Below, in pieces: positions 1 to 8,324 of a DNA stretch of 64,000 bases (position 1 is the stretch's first letter; each line of letters opens with the position of its first letter). The notes below the pieces were generated by a model. That model was not told the origin of the DNA. It saw only the letters and a list, made by a program, of their open reading frames with translations, and made no database searches. The translations under genes were made by a program, and so were the position numbers. Source of the stretch: an uncultured Eubacteriales bacterium (lineage in GTDB: Bacteria; Bacillota; Clostridia; Peptostreptococcales; Anaerovoracaceae); NCBI GenBank assembly GCA_902763505.1, contig CACWSO010000003.1:1-64000 (forward strand), written 5' to 3'.

Positions 1-17
1 CCTTTTGGTCTGCCCAT
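1..17 (-). CDS. Start of a leftward gene cut by the window edge (MGRPK...)
   Basis: On the minus strand an ATG at 17-15 is preceded by a strong Shine-Dalgarno sequence (acctcc read on the plus strand at 24-29, i.e. GGAGGT) with a 6-base spacer. Only five codons are visible, reading MGRPK, before the window ends. No function can be assigned. The start is supported only by the ribosome binding site and the open frame, so this is tentative. Confidence 0.35.
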
Positions 18-50
18 GTCCTCACCTCCTGTACGAAGCATACCATGAAA

Positions 51-83
51 AAAGTAGACATGCTCTTTTTGCATGTCTACTTT
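51..83 (-). terminator. Rho-independent terminator of the aldehyde dehydrogenase gene
   Basis: A perfect 13-bp inverted repeat (51-63 and 71-83, arm AAAGTAGACATGC) encloses a 7-base loop. Read leftward the hairpin ends in a U-run (A-run at 48-53 on the plus strand). It lies about 60 bases beyond the stop of the leftward aldehyde dehydrogenase. Confidence 0.8.
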
Positions 84-141
84 CATCTTACAGGTTCAGT
101 CGTGGAATGCGGCAGCATTTTTGATTTTCTTATCTATTGGG

Positions 142-1560
142 CTATCTCTCGAAGAGCCGGAGCATCTTCATTTTATATGCGTTTTCTTTTCCTGTATAAG
201 GATGCTCACGCAAAGGCAGATTGAACTTCGTATAACCCCTCAGTACGGTGCAAGGATGTGTGAATTCCAGGAATCCCCACTTGCCGTGGTAGGAACCCAT
301 ACCAGAATGGCCTGTACCGTTGAACGGCGCACCCTTGACCATCATATGGAGACACACTTCGTTGATGCATCCGCCGCCGAACTGCTGTGTTTCCATGACT
401 TTGTTTGCCCACTTGATATCCTTGGTGAACAGATAGAGAGCGAGACCATGTTCTCGGTCAGCAATGGTCTCCAGGATATCGTCAACCTGGTCATCCGGGA
501 AAGGAACGACCGGAAGAAGAGGTGAGAACAGCTCATGCTGCACGATCGGCTCATCCTTTTCAACCGGATAGATGATGGTAGGCTGGTAGCGAAGGCTGAC
601 GAGATCGCCGTTGCCTCCGAATACGATGCGGTCACGGTATTCATCTGCTTCGTCGGCGCACTTCATGTAGGCACCGCCGGAGATGAGACGCGGGTATTCC
701 GGATTCAGCAGGGCGTCTTCGCCAATCTGTTTGACGAAAGCGCTCTTGAGTTCCTTGAGAAACTCCTCGGCGACTTCCTCGGCGACCGCCACCTGATTGA
801 TGTTGATGCAGATCTGTCCGCTGTTGCAGAGCTTGAAGAAAGCGATTTTGCGGGCAGCATCTGCAAGGTCAGCGTCTCTTCTCACGATGCACCAGTTACC
901 TGTTTCGCCGCCCAGCTCAAGGGCGACAGGAGTCAGGTTTTCTGCTGCCTTTGCCATAACATGCTTAGCGACAGCCGGTGAACCGGTGTAGAAAATCTTG
1001 TCAAACCGCTGATCGAGGCACATGTCGGCTACATCATGACCGCCCCCGATGACGGTAATATATTCCTCCGGATAGATTTCGGAAATCATCTTCATCATCA
1101 GATCCGTGCAGTGTGGAGTTTTGGAGCTGGTCTTTATGACAGCTGTGTTGCCGCCTGCAATACTTGCCGCCAGTACGCCGAAGGTCAGGGTGAACGGGAA
1201 GTTGAACGGACTGATGATCAGAGAAACACCGTAAGGCTTATGGTAGACCTTCGTGAACAGGCTCGGGAAGCAGGTCAGTCCGCTGAAGAGCAAATCAGGT
1301 TTCGCCCAACGCTTCAATCCCTCGATCATCTCGTTGATTTCCAGAATTACAGTTCCGATATCACAGAAGAAGGCTTCTGCTTCACTTCGTCCGAGATCTT
1401 CCGCCAGTGCTTCCGTGATTTCCTTTTCATAGAGCGTCATCTGCACTTTGAGACGCTTGAGCTGCACGATGCGCCAATCCGTCTCCAGGGTGACGCCGCT
1501 GCGGAAAAAGTCCCGCTGTCTCTCCGTAATGTCTTTTATCAATGCGTTCGTATATTCCAT
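142..1560 (-). CDS. Aldehyde dehydrogenase, class 3-like
   Basis: NAD(P)-dependent aldehyde oxidation to a carboxylic acid. The 472 residues match the class 3 ALDH family in length and layout: SPFNFP with the conserved Asn near residue 119, the general-base Glu at about 215 in LELGG, the catalytic Cys at about 251 in NSGQIC, and the C-terminal SGMGSYHGKWGF segment typical of class 3 enzymes. The usual ELGGKSP is ELGGETGN here, so the Lys after the two Gly is replaced by Glu, and GQTC reads GQIC. A GAGGT sequence 7 bases before the ATG supports the start. The gene stands alone and ends at its own terminator. The substrate cannot be read from the sequence. Confidence 0.88.
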   Translation of the reverse strand: MEYTNALIKDITERQRDFFRSGVTLETDWRIVQLKRLKVQMTLYEKEITEALAEDLGRSEAEAFFCDIGTVILEINEMIEGLKRWAKPDLLFSGLTCFPSLFTKVYHKPYGVSLIISPFNFPFTLTFGVLAASIAGGNTAVIKTSSKTPHCTDLMMKMISEIYPEEYITVIGGGHDVADMCLDQRFDKIFYTGSPAVAKHVMAKAAENLTPVALELGGETGNWCIVRRDADLADAARKIAFFKLCNSGQICININQVAVAEEVAEEFLKELKSAFVKQIGEDALLNPEYPRLISGGAYMKCADEADEYRDRIVFGGNGDLVSLRYQPTIIYPVEKDEPIVQHELFSPLLPVVPFPDDQVDDILETIADREHGLALYLFTKDIKWANKVMETQQFGGGCINEVCLHMMVKGAPFNGTGHSGMGSYHGKWGFLEFTHPCTVLRGYTKFNLPLREHPYTGKENAYKMKMLRLFER

Positions 1561-1645
1561 ATCATAACCTCAACATATTGTATTTTACTGTCCGCAGGTG
1601 CATACATGTTGCATACTGATTGCGGATTTCTTTGTGTTACGGTAT

Positions 1646-1651
1646 TATAAT
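1646..1651 (+). promoter_or_regulatory. Candidate -10 box for the clostripain-like gene
   Basis: A consensus TATAAT lies 47 bases upstream of the ATG at 1699. No convincing -35 box is spaced at 16-18 bases (TTGCGG at 1620 is too far), so only the -10 half is supported. Confidence 0.4.
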
Positions 1652-1698
1652 ATATTATGACATAATAAAGGCAAAAGCACCATACAGAGAGGAATAAA

Positions 1699-4284
1699 AT
1701 GCTTTTTTGTCCACTTGGCTTAGTAGAATTAATACCCGTTCTCATCGTAATCATACTGTTATTCAGAATCGTATGCCGCTGGTTTATATTCAAAAAAATG
1801 GGTACCAGACCGTGGCTGAGTCTATTCCCCGGTATACGTGAGTTCCTGATATTCAAAAAGTGTTGGAAGGTATGGCCCTTCCTGGTATTGCTTGGGCTGT
1901 CAGTCGTGTTCGGCTTGATTGTCCAGGTCACGGCTTACTTTGACGTATACGTACCGATTCCACATCTCATCAGACAAAATCTGTTTGCGCTTTCCATAAT
2001 ATGCCTGATCGTCCTGACCATACTTATGTATAAGCATCTTTCTTTTGCTTTCGGACACGACATCGGATATCTGATGGGCTTGCTGTTCTTGAATCCGGTC
2101 TTTCTGGGAATGATGGCGTTCTCCAAGAACACCTATCATGAAGATCTGGCGAAGATGACAGGTAAAGAAGCAAAGGAATACACAGAGAAGAGACGCACAC
2201 TCAGGAACAGGATTCTGAGCGTGGCTTCTGCTTTGATTATCGTGGGCACGTCCGTCGGATATGTTTCTTATATCATGTACACAGAACAGCAGCCGCCGAT
2301 TCTGATCAACAAGAGGCTTGCTGATACTTATGACAGGACAGCAGGTTATGTCAGCGGCAGAGGGAAGGTGGTCTACCCGGCCATTGAGAGCACTGCGGTC
2401 AGCGATCACAGTGTAAGGGATCACTACTTCCCGGACAAATCTCATGTCAAAGAAACGACGGTCTACATGTATCTCGTCGGCTCTGATCTGGAAGATACGA
2501 CAGGCTCGGCTTCTGTCAATCTGGCGCAGATCAAGGATGCGACAGCAGCAGGAAGCAACCTCAAGTTCATCATTGAAGCCGGGGGAACCGGCCGCTGGTT
2601 TACGAAAGGGTTCCTGAATAGGAAGACCGCCAGATATATGATCAAAGACGGTGAAGTTACATGGCTGGAAACTTTGCCGAGGGAAACGAGCATGTCAGAT
2701 GAGTCAACACTGAAGGACTTTCTGATCTGGGCAAACAATAACTATCCGTCAGACCGAAAGATGCTGTTCTTCTGGGATCATGGCGGAGGTTTCTCAGGAT
2801 TCGGCGCGGACATCGTCACGCCGGGAAGAAACGGAAGGCTGCTCTCCATGGACGCCATCACGAAAGCTTTGCGCGCATCCAATCAGAAGTATGATGTGAT
2901 AGGCTTTGACGCGTGCCTCATGCAGACCATGGAAGTAGGGCACTGCCTGGAGCCGTTTGCTGATTATCTGCTTGCATCTGAAGAAAGCGAACCTGACAGT
3001 GGACTGTATTACACTGCTGCCTTCGGGAGGCTCGCACAGGAGCCGACCCTTGACACATTGAAGTTTGGAGCCATGATGTGTTCCTCCTTCGATCAGTCTC
3101 TGGAACTGCTGAACGGAAGTCCTCAGGTGGCGTACACGGTATCCATGGTGGACCTCAGGTATATTCCGTCCGTGCAGAAAATGTTTGTCGGTTATCTGGA
3201 CCGTCTAGACAGGAAGTTCAGAACAGATAAGAGCAGCTTCGCACAGATGTCTACCGCCCGCTCAAAGGCTTATGAGTTCCAGATGGAAGACCAGATCGAT
3301 TTGATCGACTTCATCGAGATGAGTGAACTGCCGGCTGCGCAAAAAGACAAAATGATCAACAGGGTGAAAAAATCTATTACAGTGCGCAGTTCCGCCAGCG
3401 CAAATCACATCAACGGATTGGCAGTTTATATGCCGTACGATGACCTCTACAGCTACTCGAATGTGTACGGGGACATGGTGAAACTCAATTTGACAAATGA
3501 AACAAAAGTCTATAATGATTTTGCCAGTATCATAGGCAGTCAGAAAATCACGAAGGATGACTGGGATTTCGGATACTATGAAGATGAAGACTGGTACGTA
3601 GACGATTTTGAGGATTACAATGCGTCACTGTTCAGACAGGATATTCCACTTCTGGAAAATGGCGATCACTATGTCATTGATCTCTCGGAGAAAGAGAAAG
3701 AATCGATCATCAGCTATGAGCAGGGCGTGAGATTAAAAATCGGCAAGCGGTATGCAGATCTGGGAAGCTACTATGTCTTCGACGATGATGGAGATGATGA
3801 TTACGACCTGCGGTTTGACGGCAAATGGGTCGCTATCAACGGCGCTCCCGCAGCGCTTCACCCGGGGACGATCATGGAAGCGGAAGATGGCACGATTATT
3901 TACAGCGGAACGGTAGATGCAACTTTGAACTTCATGGTTCCAATCACGATTTTTATCGAGTGGCCTGAAGATGGGGGAGAGGGAACGATTATCGGATATC
4001 TCCCGAAGGATCAGGACTCCGATGATATCGATGAATCGGGAATGCCGAGAGGCATCAAAAAGTTCAAAGGCAGCAATATCGTGACATTGACCTATGACTG
4101 GTATGATGAAGAGGGCAATTACCTTTCGACGGCTTTGGGACATCTTCCGATGAATGTCGGTGTGTACGGACTCAAAGTGACACAGGAAGATATCAGCAAC
4201 CGCAACTACGAATACTACGGCGTTCTCTATGATGTCCTGAACAGAGTACTGAAGACCGAGGTCGTCAAGCACGAGGCACAGTAA
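1699..4284 (+). CDS. Membrane-anchored clostripain-family (C11) cysteine peptidase
   Basis: An 861-residue protein. Residues 1-195 hold about five hydrophobic segments with a short FKKMGTRPWLSLFPGI stretch, like the small DUF5684-type membrane domains of Gram-positive bacteria. Residues about 240-600 are a clostripain-type peptidase: catalytic His361 in FFWDHGGG and catalytic Cys406 in GFDACLMQ, followed by the LLASEESEPDSG region common in this family. The C-terminal third is acidic and I do not recognise it. The catalytic part is expected outside the membrane after the last helix. Start ATG 1699 follows agagagg. The fusion of membrane domain to C11 domain is direct observation; the substrate is unknown. 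Confidence 0.82.
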   Translation: MLFCPLGLVELIPVLIVIILLFRIVCRWFIFKKMGTRPWLSLFPGIREFLIFKKCWKVWPFLVLLGLSVVFGLIVQVTAYFDVYVPIPHLIRQNLFALSIICLIVLTILMYKHLSFAFGHDIGYLMGLLFLNPVFLGMMAFSKNTYHEDLAKMTGKEAKEYTEKRRTLRNRILSVASALIIVGTSVGYVSYIMYTEQQPPILINKRLADTYDRTAGYVSGRGKVVYPAIESTAVSDHSVRDHYFPDKSHVKETTVYMYLVGSDLEDTTGSASVNLAQIKDATAAGSNLKFIIEAGGTGRWFTKGFLNRKTARYMIKDGEVTWLETLPRETSMSDESTLKDFLIWANNNYPSDRKMLFFWDHGGGFSGFGADIVTPGRNGRLLSMDAITKALRASNQKYDVIGFDACLMQTMEVGHCLEPFADYLLASEESEPDSGLYYTAAFGRLAQEPTLDTLKFGAMMCSSFDQSLELLNGSPQVAYTVSMVDLRYIPSVQKMFVGYLDRLDRKFRTDKSSFAQMSTARSKAYEFQMEDQIDLIDFIEMSELPAAQKDKMINRVKKSITVRSSASANHINGLAVYMPYDDLYSYSNVYGDMVKLNLTNETKVYNDFASIIGSQKITKDDWDFGYYEDEDWYVDDFEDYNASLFRQDIPLLENGDHYVIDLSEKEKESIISYEQGVRLKIGKRYADLGSYYVFDDDGDDDYDLRFDGKWVAINGAPAALHPGTIMEAEDGTIIYSGTVDATLNFMVPITIFIEWPEDGGEGTIIGYLPKDQDSDDIDESGMPRGIKKFKGSNIVTLTYDWYDEEGNYLSTALGHLPMNVGVYGLKVTQEDISNRNYEYYGVLYDVLNRVLKTEVVKHEAQ

Positions 4285-4286
4285 AA

Positions 4287-4296
4287 TGCAAAGGCA
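4287..4296 (+). repeat. Dispersed 10-mer TGCAAAGGCA, intergenic copy
   Basis: Exact copy two bases after the stop of the C11 peptidase gene. With the opposite-strand copy at 4382-4391 it flanks the shared terminator hairpin. See findings for the full list. Confidence 0.85.
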
Positions 4297-4348
4297 ACGA
4301 ACGCCGCTGCATAATCAATTCAATTGCATAAAATAAGGCAAAAGAAAT

Positions 4349-4370
4349 CCCCGAATCTGATGATTCGGGG
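4349..4370. terminator. Bidirectional terminator between convergent genes
   Basis: A perfect 9-bp stem, CCCCGAATC (4349-4357) and GATTCGGGG (4362-4370), with a 4-base loop. It is flanked by A-rich sequence on the left and ATTGTTT on the right, and lies between the convergent stops at 4284 and 4421, so it can serve both genes. Confidence 0.8.
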
Positions 4371-4381
4371 ATTGTTTATAT

Positions 4382-4391
4382 TGCCTTTGCA
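4382..4391 (-). repeat. Dispersed 10-mer TGCAAAGGCA, intergenic copy (minus strand)
   Basis: Exact reverse-strand copy 29 bases beyond the stop of the leftward lipoprotein gene. It forms an inverted pair with the copy at 4287-4296 around the terminator. Confidence 0.85.
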
Positions 4392-4420
4392 TCAGCAGCT
4401 TCGGCTGCGTTGTTCAGCGA

Positions 4421-5773
4421 TTATGCTGCGTTCTTACGTCTGTTGCGCAGGAATACTATGATGGCAGCAATTGCGATGGCGATGAGTGCCAGGATAATTG
4501 CAATCGTCGTCGCACTGCCTGTACCTGATTCGCTGTCAAGTGACTTGCTGCCGCCTACAGGATATACGCTAACGGCATCCTTTGAGTTTTCATAGTACTC
4601 AACGACTACTTCCTGACCGATTGCGTTGTCAGCTGACAGACTTCCGTCTACCTTAGCACCCTTGAGGTTGTAAGTCGTACCGTTGTCCAGCGTCAGGGAG
4701 TTTGAACCGACATCCGTAACAACTCCCTTTGCGGTAACTGTTGGAGGCTCAGTTTCCTCAGTTTGAGGTTCTGTCGCTTCCGTTTGAGACTCTGTTTCCT
4801 GTGTTTGAGATTCCGTCTCCTCTGTTACTGTCTGCGTATCAGTATCAGACTGTGATTCCTCCGTTACTGTGTTGGTTTCGGTCTTTGACTCGGTTGCTTC
4901 AGTCTTAGTTTCGGTCTTTGACTCAGTAGCTTTTGTTTCTGTAGCTTTTGTCTCAGTCTTAGTTTCTGTCTTTGTCGCCTTAGTTTCCTTCTTTGCGGCA
5001 GGATCCTTTAAGGTCAGGTAACTGGATGCAATGTAGCAGTCCTTATTGTCATACTTCACTCTGCTCCATCCGTTGCTCAGTACGCCGGTTCTGGTAATCT
5101 TCTTTCCCTTCTTCAGCGTTCCGACTTTCTTAGCATCCGTGCTGCTGTCAGCTCTTACGTTAACATCAGCAGTTGCCCATACTGTTTCGTCTACAGCCTT
5201 GATGGAAACAGCACCCTTTGTAGCTTCTGTTGCCTCTGTCGTCTCTGCAACTTCCATGCTTCTGACATATGCGTGGCTTGTGTCTTCACCCTCCAGAATT
5301 CCGGCATATTTGATCTTTACTGTTGATCCGGTCTTGACGGAGCTGGCTTTGTCAGTCTTGAAGGTGAACTGTTTGCCGTTGCTTGAAATCGTAACAGTGT
5401 TGTCGCTGCCGACAGATTCCACTTTACCTTCAATGGTTGTTTCGACTGCTGCAACATCGGTTACCTTTAATACTTCGCATTCTGAAGTATCGCCGTTGGA
5501 AATCTCTCCTTCGTATTCAACAATGGCAGTGTCACCATTCTTGATACCATCTTCCGATTCTATTGAGGCGTTTTCAATGTTGAACGTAAGGTGCTGATCA
5601 GCCTCAGTATAGATGGCAAGATTTGCATCGGACAAATCCTCGACAAGCCCGGAGACCTCATGTGTCGCTGCAGCTTCGGTTGTCGTTTCAGGCTCTGGCT
5701 CTTCTGACTCGCCGCATGCCGCGAATGCGAATACCATCATCAGAGCGAGGAGCAGTGCAGTAAGTTTTTTCAT
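4421..5773 (-). CDS. SH3-domain lipoprotein with C-terminal membrane anchor
   Basis: A 450-residue exported protein. The N-terminus is a lipoprotein signal with lipobox AFAAC (Cys20) followed by a Ser/Glu/Thr-rich stretch. Two beta-rich segments follow, then a bacterial SH3-like domain starting near TADVNVRADSS, then about 80 residues of low-complexity Thr/Glu/Lys/Ser linker, another small domain, and a C-terminal hydrophobic helix ending in FLRNRRKNAA. Start ATG 5773-5771 is chosen because AAGGGGGAA precedes it at proper spacing; an upstream ATG at 5787 lacks this. Bacterial SH3 domains commonly bind cell wall. It converges on the C11 peptidase gene, which is also a surface protein. Confidence 0.75.
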   Translation of the reverse strand: MKKLTALLLALMMVFAFAACGESEEPEPETTTEAAATHEVSGLVEDLSDANLAIYTEADQHLTFNIENASIESEDGIKNGDTAIVEYEGEISNGDTSECEVLKVTDVAAVETTIEGKVESVGSDNTVTISSNGKQFTFKTDKASSVKTGSTVKIKYAGILEGEDTSHAYVRSMEVAETTEATEATKGAVSIKAVDETVWATADVNVRADSSTDAKKVGTLKKGKKITRTGVLSNGWSRVKYDNKDCYIASSYLTLKDPAAKKETKATKTETKTETKATETKATESKTETKTEATESKTETNTVTEESQSDTDTQTVTEETESQTQETESQTEATEPQTEETEPPTVTAKGVVTDVGSNSLTLDNGTTYNLKGAKVDGSLSADNAIGQEVVVEYYENSKDAVSVYPVGGSKSLDSESGTGSATTIAIILALIAIAIAAIIVFLRNRRKNAA

Positions 5774-5901
5774 GTTTTCCCCCTTCATATGATTTATGAA
5801 TGTAAAAAATAAAAACAAACTTATTTAGGATACATCAGTATAATACAACAGCAACCGGATGTAAAATAATTTTTTTATAAATTTTAAGTTTTTATATATG
5901 G

Positions 5902-5907
5902 TACAAT
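5902..5907 (+). promoter_or_regulatory. Candidate -10 box for the flavin reductase gene
   Basis: TACAAT lies in the AT-rich 190-base gap between divergent genes, 62 bases upstream of the start at 5969. The -35 position is poor. A TATACT-like box for the leftward lipoprotein gene lies near 5838-5843 on the other strand. Confidence 0.35.
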
Positions 5908-5968
5908 TAGAAGAGAAAAAAGGACAAAGGAACTTGCTTTTCAGTGAAGAGCAACCGGGAGAATAATG

Positions 5969-6613
5969 ATGAAGAGAACACTGAATCCGGGGACGTTGCT
6001 GAGCCCAGTCCCTGCAGTCATGGTGAGCTGCGGAAGAACTGGCGAAAAACCGAATATCATAACCATAGCATGGACAGGAATCATCAACTCAGATCCACCG
6101 ATGACATACATCTCCGTGCGCAAAGAGCGTTATTCCTACGACATCATCAAGGAGACAGGAGAATTCGTGATCAATCTCACGACGGAAGATCTTGCCTTTG
6201 CAGCAGACTGGTGCGGTGTGAAGTCGGGCAGGGACGTAGATAAGTTTGAAGAACAAAAGCTGACGGCCGTCTACAGTCAGAAGGTGGACTGCCCATCCAT
6301 CGGGGAATCACCAATCAATATTGAGTGTCAGGTTCGTGAAATACTGGAACTGGGATCACACGATATGTTTATCGCCGAGATCGTAAGCGTCTCTGCAGAC
6401 GAGAAACTCATCGATGAGAAGGGCGCCCTTCACATGGAGCGCGCCGGACTGGTCGCCTACAGTCACGGACACTACTTCCCGCTCAAAAAAGAAGAGCTTG
6501 GGAGATTCGGCTATTCTGTTATGAAACCGAAGACGCGCAGGAAATATGAGGCGCAGAAGCGGGCGGAATACAGACAGGCAAGACGTATGGCGTCAAAAGG
6601 AAAAGGAAGGTAG
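5969..6613 (+). CDS. Flavin reductase family protein (FMN-binding split barrel)
   Basis: A 214-residue protein of the flavin reductase-like, FMN-binding split-barrel family. It has the typical opening (NPGTLLSPVPAVMVSC), the ITIAWTGIINSDPPM strand region, and a middle section RYSYDIIKETGEFVINL as in that family. Such proteins bind FMN and often transfer electrons to partner enzymes; the partner is not evident here. Two ATGs lie in tandem at 5966 and 5969; the second is preferred for spacing from GGGAGA at 5957-5962. The C-terminus is a basic Arg/Lys tail. It contains one exact copy of the 10-mer (6193-6202, minus orientation). An EamA transporter starts 4 bases later. Confidence 0.82.
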   Translation: MKRTLNPGTLLSPVPAVMVSCGRTGEKPNIITIAWTGIINSDPPMTYISVRKERYSYDIIKETGEFVINLTTEDLAFAADWCGVKSGRDVDKFEEQKLTAVYSQKVDCPSIGESPINIECQVREILELGSHDMFIAEIVSVSADEKLIDEKGALHMERAGLVAYSHGHYFPLKKEELGRFGYSVMKPKTRRKYEAQKRAEYRQARRMASKGKGR

Positions 6614-6617
6614 AAAA

Positions 6618-7559
6618 ATGGGAAGACAACTACGCGGCACCATCATGCTTTTTATGACAGCTCTCATTTGGGGAACTGCTTTTGTCGCGCAGAAAAGCGG
6701 CATGGATTCGGTAAGCCCGGTCGCGTTCAACGGCATAAGAACATTGATCGGAGGCATTGCACTGCTGCCGGTTATATACATTATGACCAGGGTGGCCAAG
6801 AACAAAGGCACATACCATGAAGAAACACCGCAGGAAAAGAAGATCCTTTGGATTGGCGGGGTATGCTGCGGCTTGGCGCTCATGCTTGCAGGGAACATCC
6901 AGCAGATTGGTATGTGCTATACGACAGCGGGTAAGACGGGATTCATCACAGCCCTTTACGTAATACTGGTTCCATTGCTCGGACTGGTTCTCAAGAAGAA
7001 AATCCGTCCTATATTCTGGGCCTGCGTTGCCGCGTCGGCAGTGGGGCTGTACCTTTTGTGTATTCCGGCGGACGGGGGATTTGGTAACATCAATAAAGGC
7101 GATGTCATCATTCTCGTCTGTTCGTTGATGTTCGCCTTCCATATTCTTACCATTGATTACTTCTCACCGAAAGTCGACGGTGTTAAATTATCGTGCATTC
7201 AATTCTTTGTTGCCGGGCTGCTATCGTGCATTCTGGCGCCGATATTGGACCCTGCCATGGGATTCGCCCTACCGGGTATTGAAAATCTCATGGACGGATG
7301 GTTCGAGATTTTATACGCCGGCATCATGTCCTGCGGCGTAGCTTATACATTCCAGGTAGTGGCGCAGGCGGATGTGGAACCGACGTTGGCATCCATGATA
7401 CTCTGCCTAGAATCTGTCTTCGCGGTCATCGCGGGCGCGATTCTGCTTGGAGAGACCATGGGCGCAAGAGAAATCATCGGATGTGCGCTCATGTTTGCGG
7501 CCATCGTTGTCGCCCAGCTTCCATCAAAAGATCCTGCCGCTGAAATAGACGGGAAGTAA
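6618..7559 (+). CDS. EamA-family (DMT superfamily) transporter
   Basis: A 313-residue integral membrane protein with about ten hydrophobic segments in two EamA repeats. The opening IMLFMTALIWGTAFVAQKSG and the ending ESVFAVIAGAILLGETM are characteristic of drug/metabolite exporters. The start at ATG 6618 follows aaaggaagg at 6602-6610. It begins 4 bases after the flavin reductase stop, so the two are likely co-transcribed. The substrate cannot be inferred. Confidence 0.85.
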   Translation: MGRQLRGTIMLFMTALIWGTAFVAQKSGMDSVSPVAFNGIRTLIGGIALLPVIYIMTRVAKNKGTYHEETPQEKKILWIGGVCCGLALMLAGNIQQIGMCYTTAGKTGFITALYVILVPLLGLVLKKKIRPIFWACVAASAVGLYLLCIPADGGFGNINKGDVIILVCSLMFAFHILTIDYFSPKVDGVKLSCIQFFVAGLLSCILAPILDPAMGFALPGIENLMDGWFEILYAGIMSCGVAYTFQVVAQADVEPTLASMILCLESVFAVIAGAILLGETMGAREIIGCALMFAAIVVAQLPSKDPAAEIDGK

Positions 7560-7609
7560 TAAACGGGAAGCAAAAAATAGGTTGGAAGCTATAAGATTAC
7601 AATTGGAAT

Positions 7610-8164
7610 CTAAGAGATGATTCCGCTGCGCAGGAGACGGTTGCGAACGGCACGCCCCAATACGATTGCAATGACGATCTTGATTAGATCGAAGACAATA
7701 AACGGAAGAACGCCGACGGCAAGTGCCGCACCGAAGGTCATGCCGGCTGAATAAGCGAGCCATGCCGTTCCAAAAGCATAGAGCACTGCAAGAGCGAGCA
7801 CCATACCCAGAAACTGGATGACGACCTTATCGTAGAAGCGGTGGATGAACCAGCCTGCGATGAGTGCGAAGAAAATATAGCCGATGAGATATCCGCCAGT
7901 TGGGCCGGCAAGTTTGCCTACTCCACCGGTAAATCCTGAAAATACAGGAACCCCGACTGCTCCGATCAGCAGATAGATCAGCAGGGCGATGGTTCCTTTT
8001 TTCGTCCCCAGAATGTAAACACTGAGCAGAATCGCCAGAGGCGCGAGTGTGATTGGAACCGGACCGATCGGCAGGGTAAAAGGTCCCACCACGCAGATGA
8101 CCGCAGCCATAAGCGCGATTGATGTCATAGAATAAGCCTTTGATGTCGATTTCCTCTCCTGCAT
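7610..8164 (-). CDS. bioY: Biotin transporter substrate-binding subunit BioY
   Basis: A 184-residue S-component of an ECF-type vitamin transporter, predicted to take up biotin. The sequence shows the BioY hallmarks: a first membrane helix followed by LPIGPVPITLAPLAILLS, then the GPTGGYLIGYIF segment. About six membrane helices are visible. The start at 8164-8162 is chosen because AAAAGGAGC precedes it; longer in-frame starts lack a ribosome binding site. No EcfA/EcfT genes are nearby, so it either shares a group II energizing module or works alone. A possible BirA site lies upstream. Confidence 0.9.
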   Translation of the reverse strand: MQERKSTSKAYSMTSIALMAAVICVVGPFTLPIGPVPITLAPLAILLSVYILGTKKGTIALLIYLLIGAVGVPVFSGFTGGVGKLAGPTGGYLIGYIFFALIAGWFIHRFYDKVVIQFLGMVLALAVLYAFGTAWLAYSAGMTFGAALAVGVLPFIVFDLIKIVIAIVLGRAVRNRLLRSGIIS

Positions 8165-8233
8165 GGTGGGTGCTCCTTTTGAAACAAATTCGTCATGATG
8201 GTCGACTGTAAAAGTCAACAATTAACAATAGGT

Positions 8234-8242
8234 GGTTTACAA
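8234..8242 (-). promoter_or_regulatory. Possible BirA operator half-site upstream of bioY
   Basis: GGTTTACAA on the plus strand (TTGTAAACC read toward bioY) equals one arm of the known biotin operator. The second arm is poor: only a degenerate TTTTACAG lies about 19 bases further on. Position upstream of a biotin transporter gene makes it plausible, but one good arm is weak evidence. Confidence 0.3.
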
Positions 8243-8288
8243 TTGGAATAGTAACACCGGAAGGTATGTCTGTCAACTCCTGCTTCCC

Positions 8289-8318
8289 TTGTTAACTGCT
8301 CTTAAAATGTACTATACT
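8289..8318 (+). promoter_or_regulatory. Promoter placing transcription start at the EamA start codon
   Basis: TTGTTA (8289-8294), an 18-base spacer and TATACT (8313-8318). The expected transcription start, about 7 bases on, coincides with the ATG at 8325, which has no Shine-Dalgarno sequence. This suggests a leaderless mRNA. Confidence 0.5.
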
Positions 8319-8324
8319 AATCAT

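Noticed and set aside
4740..4990. Short repeats encoding Thr/Glu/Lys/Ser in the lipoprotein gene, at first glance a CRISPR-like or satellite array
   Set aside because: The units are irregular and in frame, and form a normal low-complexity linker of a surface protein.
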